Made by a program: the position numbers and the translations under genes. A stretch of DNA of 64,000 bases from Streptomyces lavendulae subsp. lavendulae (lineage in GTDB: Bacteria; Actinomycetota; Actinomycetes; Streptomycetales; Streptomycetaceae): the NCBI RefSeq assembly GCF_002803845.1, contig NZ_CP024985.1, positions 5,405,501 through 5,469,500 of the forward strand, given 5' to 3'. The notes under the pieces are model-generated. The model had not been told where the DNA came from. It worked only from the letters and a program-made list of their open reading frames with translations, and searched no databases. Shown one piece after another: positions 43,544-51,423 of this stretch; position 1 is the stretch's first letter, and every line of letters starts with the position of its first letter.

Positions 43544-44799
43544 GGCAGGTGCTCCTTGTTGTGCGCGAGCAGCCGGTCGGTCAGCCCCTCCGCGAGGTCG
43601 TACTGGCCGACCAGCGGATGTGCGAGGAGCGCTTTGGAGACCCGCTCGCGTCCGCCGCGCAGCGCCGCGTCCAGCGCGAGGTCCTCGTACGCGCTCACGT
43701 GGGCGGTCAGTCCGGCGAACAGGGGGTCCAGGCGGGGCACGGGCAGCGGTACGGGACCGGAGCCGTCGACGCGGGCCTGGACCTCGATGACGGCGTCGTC
43801 GGGCAGGAAGGGCAGGGTGCCGTCGTTGCGGGTATTGACCACCTGCACGGAGGGGCCGCCGCCGCCCAGCAGGGCCGCGGCGAGGTCCACGGCGGCCTCC
43901 GAGTAGAAGGCGCCGCCCCGTTTGGCCAGCAGTGCGGGCTTCTCGTCGAGCGCGGGGTCCCCGTACAGGGCGAGGAGTTCCTTCTCCATCGCGGCGACCT
44001 CGGCGGCCCGGGAGGGCTTCTCGCCCAGTTCCCGGACCACCTCGTCGTGGGCGTAGAAGTAGCGCAGGTAGTACGAGGGCACGACGCCGAGCCGGTTCAG
44101 CAGGGCGCGCGGCAGGCGCAGGTCGGCGGCGACGGCGTCGCCGTGGCCGGCCAGCAGCCGGGGCAGCACGTCGGTGCCGTCGGGGCCGCCGAGGCGTACG
44201 CCCGTCTCCCAGGTCAGGTGGTTGAGGCCGACGTGGTCGAGGTGGACCTCGGCGGGGGCCACGTCCAGCAGCGCGGCGAACTTCCGCTGCAGGCCGATGG
44301 CGACGTTGCACAGTCCGACCGCCTTGTGCCCGGCCCCGAGCAGGGCCCGGGTGACGATCCCGACGGGGTTGGTGAAGTCGATGATCCAGGCGTCGGGGGC
44401 GCTCCGGCGGACCCGTTCGGCGATGTCCAGCACCACGGGGACGGTGCGCAGGGCCTTGGCCAGGCCGCCCGCGCCGGTGGTCTCCTGGCCGACGCAGCCG
44501 CACTCCAGTGGCCAGGTCTCGTCCTGGAGCCGGGCCGCCTGGCCGCCGACGCGCAGTTGCAGCAGGACCGCGTCGGCGCCGGCCACCCCGGCGTCGAGGT
44601 CGGAGGTGGTGGTGACGGTGCCCGGGTGGCCCTGGCGGGCGAGGATCCGCCGGGCCAGGCCGCCGATCAGCTCCAGCCGTTCGGCGGCGGGGTCGATGAG
44701 CACCAGTTCGGCGACCGGCAAGGTGTCGCGCATGCGTGCGAAGCCGTCGATCAGTTCGGGCGTGTAGGTGGAACCGCCGCCCACCACTGCGAGTTTCAT
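43534..44799 (-). CDS. csnH: GH4 family glycosidase
   Basis: A 421-residue NAD- and metal-dependent glycosidase of family GH4. GGGSTYTPEL (NAD loop, about 8-17), the metal-binding CNVAIG (about 169-174), GLNHLTW and ECGCVGQETTGAGG match 6-phospho-beta-glucosidase-type members. In Streptomyces the csn locus uses such an enzyme on glucosamine oligosaccharides, so the phospho-sugar name may mislead. ATG 44799 is five bases after the permease stop. Confidence 0.88.
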   Translation of the reverse strand: MKLAVVGGGSTYTPELIDGFARMRDTLPVAELVLIDPAAERLELIGGLARRILARQGHPGTVTTTSDLDAGVAGADAVLLQLRVGGQAARLQDETWPLECGCVGQETTGAGGLAKALRTVPVVLDIAERVRRSAPDAWIIDFTNPVGIVTRALLGAGHKAVGLCNVAIGLQRKFAALLDVAPAEVHLDHVGLNHLTWETGVRLGGPDGTDVLPRLLAGHGDAVAADLRLPRALLNRLGVVPSYYLRYFYAHDEVVRELGEKPSRAAEVAAMEKELLALYGDPALDEKPALLAKRGGAFYSEAAVDLAAALLGGGGPSVQVVNTRNDGTLPFLPDDAVIEVQARVDGSGPVPLPVPRLDPLFAGLTAHVSAYEDLALDAALRGGRERVSKALLAHPLVGQYDLAEGLTDRLLAHNKEHLPWA

Positions 44800-44804
44800 C
44801 GGGC

Positions 44805-45719
44805 CTAGCCTTTCACTCCGGTCAGGGTGACGCCTTCGACGAACGCCTTCTGGGCGAGGAAGAAGAGGACGATCACCGGGGCCATGACGAGCACGGTGGC
44901 TGCCATGGTGAGGTTCCAGTTGGTGTGGTGCGCGCCCTTGAAGGACTCCAGGCCGTAGCTGAGGGTCCAGGCGGCCGGGTTGTCGGAGGCGTAGATCTGC
45001 GGGCCGAAGTAGTCGTTCCAGGCGTAGAAGAACTGGAAGAGGGCCACGGCGGCGATCCCCGGCCTGGCCATCGGCAGGACCACCCGCAGCAGGGTGCGCA
45101 GCTCGCCGCAGCCGTCGACGCGGGCGGCGTCGAGGTATTCGTCGGGGATGGTGAGCAGGAACTGGCGGAGCAGGAAGATGGAGAAGGCGTCGCCGAAGGC
45201 CATCGGGACGATCAGGGGCCACAGGGTGCCGGAGAGGTCGAGCTGTTTGGCCCAGAAGAGGTACATGGGGATGACGACCACCTGCGGCGGCAGCATCATC
45301 ATGGCGATCACCAGCAGCAGCGCGAGCCGCCGGCCGCGGAAGCGGAACTTGGCGAGGGCGTAGGCGACGGGCACCGAGGAGACCACGGTGAGCAGGGTGC
45401 CGAGGCCCGCGTACAGGAGGGTGTTGCGCCACCAGGTGAGGAACCCGGGGGTGTGCCAGACCTTGGCGTAGTTGCCCCACTCCCAGGTGCGCGGCCACAG
45501 GTCGCGGGTGAGCGCCTGGTGGTCGCTCATCAGGGAGGTGAGGAAGAGGAAGACGAAGGGGAGGACGAAGAACAGGGCGGCGGCCACCCCGAGGGAGTGG
45601 ACGGCGACCCAGTGCAGGACCGCCTTGCGGGTACGCGGCCGGGCCGCCGGGGCCGGTCCGCCGGCGGGCGGCCGGGTGCGGGGGCGCTCGTCGGTCGGGT
45701 TCGTGTCGGTCAGGGTCAT
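44805..45719 (-). CDS. csnG: Sugar ABC transporter permease (MalG type)
   Basis: A 304-residue inner-membrane permease with six predicted membrane segments and the EAA loop (DEYLDAARVDGCGELRTLLRVVLPMARPG, about 190-218). It pairs with the upstream permease. ATG 45719 is preceded by GGTGACTGAG; GTG 45728, overlapping the upstream gene, is also possible. No ATPase gene is present; Streptomyces sugar importers of this class share the MsiK ATPase. Confidence 0.88.
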   Translation of the reverse strand: MTLTDTNPTDERPRTRPPAGGPAPAARPRTRKAVLHWVAVHSLGVAAALFFVLPFVFLFLTSLMSDHQALTRDLWPRTWEWGNYAKVWHTPGFLTWWRNTLLYAGLGTLLTVVSSVPVAYALAKFRFRGRRLALLLVIAMMMLPPQVVVIPMYLFWAKQLDLSGTLWPLIVPMAFGDAFSIFLLRQFLLTIPDEYLDAARVDGCGELRTLLRVVLPMARPGIAAVALFQFFYAWNDYFGPQIYASDNPAAWTLSYGLESFKGAHHTNWNLTMAATVLVMAPVIVLFFLAQKAFVEGVTLTGVKG

Positions 45720-45720
45720 C

Positions 45721-46662
45721 TCAGTCACCGGCTCCGATCAGTCCGCCACGGCGGCGCATCAGGAGCGCGGTGAAGGCCATGGAGAGGGCGAACAGCACCA
45801 GGGCGACGACGCAGGCGGCTCCGTAGTCGGAGCGCTGGAAGCCGACGTTGTAGACGAGCTGGGGCAGGGTCAGGGTGGACTTGTCGGGGTAGCCCGGTTC
45901 GAACTGCTGGCCCGAGCCGCCGATGACCCCGGCGGCCACCTTTCCGGCGACCAGCGGCTGCGTGTAGTACTGCATGGCCTGGATGACCCCGGTGACCACG
46001 GCGAACAGGACGATCGGGGAGATGTTCGGCAGGGTGATGTGCCGGAAGCGGGCCCGGGCGCCGGCCCCGTCGAGCTCGGCGGCCTCGTACTGCTCCTTCG
46101 GTACGTCGAGCAGCGCGGCCATGAAGATCACCATCAGGTCCCCGACCCCCCACAGCGCGAGGGCGGTGAGCGCGGGCTTGGACCAGGCGGCGTCGGTGAA
46201 CCAGCCGGGCGTGGGCAGTCCCATGCCGTCGAGCAGGGTGTTGGCGGGGCCGGTGCCGGGGTTGAGGAGGAAGACGAAGGCCAGGGTCGCGGCCACCGGC
46301 GGGGCCAGGTAGGGCAGGTAGAAGAGGGTGCGGAAGATCCCCGCGCCGGTTTTGATCTTTGTGATGAGCAGGCCGATGCCGAGGCCGAAGACGACCCGGC
46401 AGCTCACCATGACGACCACCAGCCAGAGTGTGTTGCGCATGGCCGGCCAGAAGAGCGGATAGTCGGTGAAGACGTAGCTCCAGTTGGCCAGGCCGTTGAG
46501 GACGGGCGGGCGGAAGCCGTCGTAGCGGGTGAAGGAGAAGTACACGGTGGACAGCAGCGGGTAGGCGAAGAAGACGGCGAAGCCGATCAGCCAGGGCGAC
46601 AGGAACGCGGCGGTCCGCAGGGCCGCCCGGCGCCGTTTGGCCCGTGCGGTGTTGGGGGCCAC
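45721..46662 (-). CDS. csnF: Sugar ABC transporter permease (MalF type)
   Basis: A 313-residue permease with six predicted membrane segments and the EAA motif (KEQYEAAELDGAGARARFRHITLPNISPI, about 190-218). It starts at GTG 46662, four bases after the binding-protein stop, and is translationally coupled to csnG. Confidence 0.88.
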   Translation of the reverse strand: MAPNTARAKRRRAALRTAAFLSPWLIGFAVFFAYPLLSTVYFSFTRYDGFRPPVLNGLANWSYVFTDYPLFWPAMRNTLWLVVVMVSCRVVFGLGIGLLITKIKTGAGIFRTLFYLPYLAPPVAATLAFVFLLNPGTGPANTLLDGMGLPTPGWFTDAAWSKPALTALALWGVGDLMVIFMAALLDVPKEQYEAAELDGAGARARFRHITLPNISPIVLFAVVTGVIQAMQYYTQPLVAGKVAAGVIGGSGQQFEPGYPDKSTLTLPQLVYNVGFQRSDYGAACVVALVLFALSMAFTALLMRRRGGLIGAGD

Positions 46663-46666
46663 CGGG

Positions 46667-48004
46667 TCACTTCGCCTTCGCGATGTCGGTGTCGATCTGC
46701 CGGTCGGTGGCGGCGAGACCGGCCTGGAGGTCGGGCACGTCGCCCTTCTCGAACCGGTACGCGAAGTCCTGGAAGGTCAGCTGGTAGGTGCCGCCGTCCG
46801 GCTGGGCCGGAGTGGTGTTCGACTTCGGGTGCCGGGCGATGTCCATGAAGGTCTTCAGCGCGGGGGTCACCTTGAGGTCCGGGGACTCCAGCGCGGCCAG
46901 CGTGGAGGGCACGTTGTGGATGGAGTTGGCGAAGGCCACGACGGCCCCGGTGTCGGTGGTCATGTACTTCACCAGCTCCCAGGCGGCGTTCTGCTTGCGG
47001 CTCGTGGAGGAGATGCCCATGATCGTGCCGGAGAGGTAGCCCTTGCCGTAGTCGTCCACCTGGTCGTCGGGTACGGGCAGCGGGGCGGTGGCGACCTCGA
47101 AGCCGACCCCGGCCTCCTCGGCCATGGCGGCGCGCCATTCGCCGTCGATCTGCATGACCACCTGACCCTTGTTGAAGGGGTGTGCGGAGCTCCACTCGTC
47201 CCCGAAGCCGGCCCGGTACCTCTCCAGCTTCTCGAAGCCGCCGAGTTTGGCGACCAGGTCCTTCTGGGCGGTCAGCATCTTCGCGAAGGCCGGGTCCTTG
47301 GCCAGGTTGGAGCTGCCGTCGGCGGCGAAGTAGGTGGGGCTCCACTGCGCGACCAGGCGCATCGGGGTGGTCTCGTAGCCGTGGAAGGTGGGCATCACGC
47401 CGAGCTGGTCGTACGAGTCCCCGTTGGACTTGGTCAGCGCCTGGGCGTCCGCGACGAACTGGCTCCAGGTCTTGGGGGGTTCGGTGATCCCGGCGGCCGT
47501 GAAGGCGGTCTTGTTGTAGACGAGGCCGTAGGCGTCGTGGAGCAGCGGGAGCGTGCACTGGTCGTCCTTGAACCGGGTGTACTCCAGCAGGGTCTTGGGG
47601 AAGACCTTCGCCTTGTCGATCCCGGACTTCAGGAGGAAGGGGTTCAGGTCGGCGAGGGCGCCGGAGTTGCAGAACTTGCCGACGCTGTCGGTGCTGAAGG
47701 AGGAGACCACGTCGGGGGCCTTGTCCCCGCCCGCGCGCAGCGCCTGGTTGACCTTGTCGTCGGTGATGTCGCCGGTGACCTCGACCTTGATGTTCGGGTG
47801 CGCCTTCTCGAACCGGGCGATGTTCTCCTCGATGGCCTTCACCTCGGCGGGCGTGTTCCAGCCGTGCCAGAACTTCAGGGTGACGTCCGCCTTCGGGTCG
47901 TCCGAGGCGGTGCCGGCGCTCTGGCCCGTGCAGGAGGTGGCGAGTACGCAGAGGGCGGCCAGGAGGGTGGCCGCGGTGATCGGTCGTCGTCCGGTTCTGG
48001 GCAT
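46667..48004 (-). CDS. csnE: Sugar-binding lipoprotein
   Basis: A 445-residue extracellular solute-binding protein (family 1). A Tat/Sec-like n-region with RR and a lipobox LATSC (Cys25) mark a lipoprotein. The mature part begins KFWHGWNTPAEVKAIEENIARFEKAHPNIKVEV, typical of oligosaccharide binders, and contains GEWRAAMAEEAGVGFEVATAPLP. The substrate is inferred to be chitosan-derived glucosamine oligosaccharides from operon identity. ATG 48004 begins the signal; the longer frame lacks one. Confidence 0.9.
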   Translation of the reverse strand: MPRTGRRPITAATLLAALCVLATSCTGQSAGTASDDPKADVTLKFWHGWNTPAEVKAIEENIARFEKAHPNIKVEVTGDITDDKVNQALRAGGDKAPDVVSSFSTDSVGKFCNSGALADLNPFLLKSGIDKAKVFPKTLLEYTRFKDDQCTLPLLHDAYGLVYNKTAFTAAGITEPPKTWSQFVADAQALTKSNGDSYDQLGVMPTFHGYETTPMRLVAQWSPTYFAADGSSNLAKDPAFAKMLTAQKDLVAKLGGFEKLERYRAGFGDEWSSAHPFNKGQVVMQIDGEWRAAMAEEAGVGFEVATAPLPVPDDQVDDYGKGYLSGTIMGISSTSRKQNAAWELVKYMTTDTGAVVAFANSIHNVPSTLAALESPDLKVTPALKTFMDIARHPKSNTTPAQPDGGTYQLTFQDFAYRFEKGDVPDLQAGLAATDRQIDTDIAKAK

Positions 48005-48086
48005 GGCGGTGCTCGCTCTCTGGGGGGAGGAACTTCCGGTGGGTGGTGCCGGTGAGGGGCAGAGGGGCGCGGGGGTGGGGGCGGGG

Positions 48087-49340
48087 TCAGCGGGAGGTGT
48101 CGAACACTTCCTCACGGGCGGCGGCCAGGGCGCTCTCCAGGGCGCCGCGCAGGACGGGCCGTTCGTGCACCTCGCCGGCGACCAGGCGGGGCCGGGAGGG
48201 GGCGATTTCGGCGAGCTCGTCCTGGAGGAGGGTGCGCAGGGGGTCGCCGCCCGCGCTGATCACGGCCCCGGACAGGACCACGAGTTCCGGGTCGAGTACG
48301 GCGACCAGCGAGGCGAGTCCGGTGGCGAGGACGGTGGCGTAGGACCGCAGGAAGTCCAGGTGCGGTCCCTCGGGTTCGGCGGCGGCCCGCCGCAGCAGGG
48401 CCACGGCGGCGGCCACCTGGGGCCCCGGCGGCGCGGCGGCGGACCCGGGCGGCAGGGCCCCGGTCCCGGTATCCGTGCCGGGTGCCGCGGGGACCTCGAC
48501 GCCGTGTTCGCGGGCGAGGCGGGGCAGCACCTGGGCGCCGGCCAGCTCCTGGTAGCCGCCGGAGTTGGCCCGGGTGACCTGCCGGACCAGGGGGTGCCCG
48601 GGGACGGGCAGGAAACCGACCTCGCCGGCGCCGCCGGTCCAGCCGCGGTGCAGCCGGCCGCCGAGCACCAGGGCGGCGCCGAGGCCCTCCTCGTTCCAGA
48701 GCAGGACGAAGTCCTCGTGGCCGCGGGCCGCGCCGAGGCGCTGCTCGGCGACGGCGGCGAGGTTCACGTCGTTCTCGTACTCGACCGGCATGGGCAGGGC
48801 CGCGGCCAGTTCGTCGAGCAGGGTGGGGGAGTGCCAGCCGGGGAGGTGGCTGGCGTAGCGCAGCCGGCCGGTCTGCGGGTCGAAGGCGCCCGGGGTGGCG
48901 ATGACCAGGCGGTGCAGGTCGTCGCGGTGCAGTCCGGCGGCCGCCACGGCTCCGTCGAGGGCCGCGGTGACCTGTGCGACGGCCTCGGCGCCCTCGGCGT
49001 AGGGCAGCTCGAAGCCGCCGACGACGGTGCCGCTCAGATCGGCGACGGCCGCGACCACCCCCTCGGGGGTCACGTCGAGCCCGCCGACGTGGGCGACGCG
49101 CGCGTTGAGGGCGTAGAGCTGGGCGTTCGGCCCGGGGCGGCCGCCGTCGGTGCCGGTGGCCACGACCAGCCCGGCGGCCTCCAGGCGGGCGAGCAACTGC
49201 GAGGCGGTGGGCTTGGAGAGGCCGGTCAGGTGCCCGATGCGGGTCCGGGAGAGCGGGCCGTGCGTCAGCAGCAGCTCCAGGGCGGCACGGTCGTTCATGG
49301 CGCGCAGCAGGCTGGGGGTTCCGGGGGTGGCGGCGGGCAT
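48087..49340 (-). CDS. csnR: ROK-family transcriptional regulator
   Basis: A 417-residue regulator. An N-terminal winged helix-turn-helix (LLLTHGPLSRTRIGHLTGLSKPTASQLLARLEAAGLV, about 22-59) is followed by an ASKHA/ROK domain (GLDVTPEGVVAAVADLSG and IATPGAFDPQTGRLRYASHLPGW). The CxCGxxGC zinc motif of sugar-kinase ROK proteins is absent; the corresponding place reads TRANSGGYQEL. ATG 49340 has GAGGGAG upstream. It heads the csn-like operon and an operator-like repeat lies at 49372-49389, so it probably represses its own operon until the sugar ligand is present. Confidence 0.85.
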   Translation of the reverse strand: MPAATPGTPSLLRAMNDRAALELLLTHGPLSRTRIGHLTGLSKPTASQLLARLEAAGLVVATGTDGGRPGPNAQLYALNARVAHVGGLDVTPEGVVAAVADLSGTVVGGFELPYAEGAEAVAQVTAALDGAVAAAGLHRDDLHRLVIATPGAFDPQTGRLRYASHLPGWHSPTLLDELAAALPMPVEYENDVNLAAVAEQRLGAARGHEDFVLLWNEEGLGAALVLGGRLHRGWTGGAGEVGFLPVPGHPLVRQVTRANSGGYQELAGAQVLPRLAREHGVEVPAAPGTDTGTGALPPGSAAAPPGPQVAAAVALLRRAAAEPEGPHLDFLRSYATVLATGLASLVAVLDPELVVLSGAVISAGGDPLRTLLQDELAEIAPSRPRLVAGEVHERPVLRGALESALAAAREEVFDTSR

Positions 49341-49371
49341 GGGGCTGGGTCTCCCTCACCGAGGTGAACTG

Positions 49372-49389
49372 TTAGGTAAGTTTCCTATT
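49372..49389 (-). promoter_or_regulatory. CsnR/ROK-type operator
   Basis: TTAGGTAAGTTTCCTATT, 32 nt upstream of the regulator start. It is an imperfect palindrome around AAGTTT and matches from memory the CsnR-box type AGGAAA(C/G)TTTCCT in all but one position of the core. It is AT-rich compared with its surroundings. Confidence 0.65.
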
Positions 49390-49538
49390 GGCGTCCGAGC
49401 CGTGTCAATGGCGGTGCGGAGGGTGGTGCGGAGGGTGGTGCCGAGGCGGGCCCGCCGGGGTGCGGACGGGGGTGCGTACGCCGCTGCCCCGCCGGCGGTG
49501 ACCGGCGGGGCAGCGGCTGCGGCGCGAGGCGCGCGGGA

Positions 49539-50609
49539 CTACTTGGAGATCCGGGGGTTGCCGGGCGAGGACGGCGCCGGGATCGGGTTGGTGGCCATGG
49601 ACTGCGGGGAGGACGGGTTGGCCAGCGCCGAGGGCGGGGCGACGGAGGCGGCCGGGTCCGGGGCCTCCTCCGGCTCGGACGCGTCCGGCAGGCCGCCGAT
49701 GATCCGGATGCCCGCGGCGTCGAAGGCCTCCTTGATCCGCCAGCGCAGCTCGCGCTCCACGGCGAACTGCTGGCCCGGCATGGTCTTCGCCGACACCTTC
49801 ACCGTCATCGAGGCCAGCAGCACCTCGTCCAGGCCCAGCACCTCCACCGGCCCCCACAGGCGCTCGTCCCACGGGGACTCCTTCGCCAGCGAGTCCGCGA
49901 CCTCCTGGACTACTCGGCGGATGTGCGCGAGGTTCTCCGTCGGCTTGACCTGCACGGCCACGCCGGCCGTGGCCCAGCCCTGGCTGAGGTTGCCGATCCG
50001 CTTGATCTCGCCGTTGCGGACGTACCAGATCTCCCCGTTGTCGCCGCGCAGCTTCGTCACGCGCAGCCCGACCTCGATCACCTCGCCGGAGGCCACTCCG
50101 GCGTCGATCTTGTCGCCGACGCCGTACTGGTCCTCCATGATCATGAAAACGCCGGAGAGGAAGTCCGTCACCAGGTTGCGGGCACCGAAACCGATCGCGA
50201 CGCCCGCCACACCGGCGCTCGCCAGCAGCGGGGCCAGGTCGATCTTCAGGGCGGCCAGCACCATCAGTGCCGCCGTGCCGAGGATCAGGAACGAGGCCAC
50301 CGACCGCAGCACCGAACCGATCGCCTCGGACCGCTGGCGCCGCCGCTCGGCATTGACCAGCAGCCCGCCGAGCGCGGTGCCCTCGACGGCCTCGGCGCTG
50401 GTGTTCATCCGGCTTATGAGCTTGGTCAGGGCCTTGCGGACCACCGAACGCAGCAACGCCGCTATCACGACGATCAGCAGGATGCGCAGGCCGATGCTCA
50501 GCCAGGTGGCCCAGTTCTCCTCGATGAAGCTCGCGGCGTTGGTCACGCTCTCGGCGGCGTCGTCGGTGGTGTTCGCTGCCAACGGGAGCAGGGTGGCGGG
50601 CGAGGGCAC
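49539..50609 (-). CDS. Mechanosensitive channel, MscS family
   Basis: A 356-residue small-conductance channel. Two N-terminal membrane helices (about 35-58 and 100-122) precede the pore helix LLASAGVAGVAIGFGARNLVTDFLSGVFMIMEDQYGVGDKID (about 130-170). A beta domain with EIWYVRNGEI and a Pro/Ser-rich tail (about 310-356) follow. GTG 50609 is the start. It would release solutes on hypo-osmotic shock. Divergent from the HNH gene. Confidence 0.88.
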   Translation of the reverse strand: MPSPATLLPLAANTTDDAAESVTNAASFIEENWATWLSIGLRILLIVVIAALLRSVVRKALTKLISRMNTSAEAVEGTALGGLLVNAERRRQRSEAIGSVLRSVASFLILGTAALMVLAALKIDLAPLLASAGVAGVAIGFGARNLVTDFLSGVFMIMEDQYGVGDKIDAGVASGEVIEVGLRVTKLRGDNGEIWYVRNGEIKRIGNLSQGWATAGVAVQVKPTENLAHIRRVVQEVADSLAKESPWDERLWGPVEVLGLDEVLLASMTVKVSAKTMPGQQFAVERELRWRIKEAFDAAGIRIIGGLPDASEPEEAPDPAASVAPPSALANPSSPQSMATNPIPAPSSPGNPRISK

Positions 50610-50871
50610 GGCGGGGAACCTCCAGGCATAGCGGTCTGCCCGCGGGACGTGATGCGGGACAGGCCAACCACACTAACCGGGCACGGGCCCGACCCCGTTG
50701 TCGTGTTCGAGGGAGAGACCCGACTCGCCGGGGGATGAAGGGGGGTGTGGTCGAAAACACCTCGGACCCGTTACGGGCGCGTGGTGGCGCTTCGACCAGC
50801 CGTAAGGGGAGACTGGAGAGCAGATCGTCCCGGCGCGAGCCACGCGCCGCCGGCGTACAAGGAGGCAGTCC

Positions 50872-51408
50872 GTGCCGCACGTCCTGGTCCTCAACGCGTC
50901 GTACGAACCCCTCGGTGTCGTACCGCTCCGCCGCGCGCTCGTCCTCGTCCTGGAGAACAAAGCGGTCTCCCTGGAAGAATCGGGCGCCTTTCTGCACAGC
51001 GCGACGAGAGCCGTCCCCGCTCCCAGCGTGGTCCGGCTCAAGCGCTTCGTGCGGGTCCCCTACCGGGGGCCCGTTCCACTCACCCGTCGCGCGCTCTTCG
51101 CCCGCGACGGTGGCCGCTGCATGTACTGCGGGGCCGTCGCCACCAGCGTCGACCACGTCATCCCGCGCAGCCGGGGCGGCCAGCACGTCTGGGACAACGT
51201 CGTCGCCGCGTGCCGCCGCTGCAACCACGTCAAGGCCGACCGGCACCTGCTGGAGCTCGGCTGGCGGCTGCGCCACCAGCCCGCCCCGCCGTCCGGCCTG
51301 GCCTGGAGGATCATCGGAACGGGCCACCGGGATCCCCGCTGGATGCCGTACCTCCAGCCGTACGGGGCGGACGACGCGCTGGAGCGCATCGGGGCCGCCG
51401 CGTCATAG
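50872..51408 (+). CDS. HNH endonuclease
   Basis: A 178-residue protein. An N-terminal region LVLNASYEPLGVVPLRRALVLVLENKAV precedes an HNH nuclease fold with two CxxC zinc pairs (CMYCG and CRRCN) around DHVIPRSRGGQHVWDNVV. This family is widespread in actinobacteria as a chromosomal gene; it has no phage or restriction genes beside it here. GTG 50872 follows AAGGAGGCAGTCC. Its cellular role is not clear. Confidence 0.87.
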   Translation: MPHVLVLNASYEPLGVVPLRRALVLVLENKAVSLEESGAFLHSATRAVPAPSVVRLKRFVRVPYRGPVPLTRRALFARDGGRCMYCGAVATSVDHVIPRSRGGQHVWDNVVAACRRCNHVKADRHLLELGWRLRHQPAPPSGLAWRIIGTGHRDPRWMPYLQPYGADDALERIGAAAS

Positions 51409-51423
51409 GGGCCGCGGACCCGG

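Noticed and set aside
43534..44799. Reading the GH4 gene as a phosphotransferase-system 6-phospho-beta-glucosidase.
   Set aside because: The operon carries an ABC importer and a downstream kinase rather than PTS genes, so unphosphorylated oligosaccharides are the more likely substrate.
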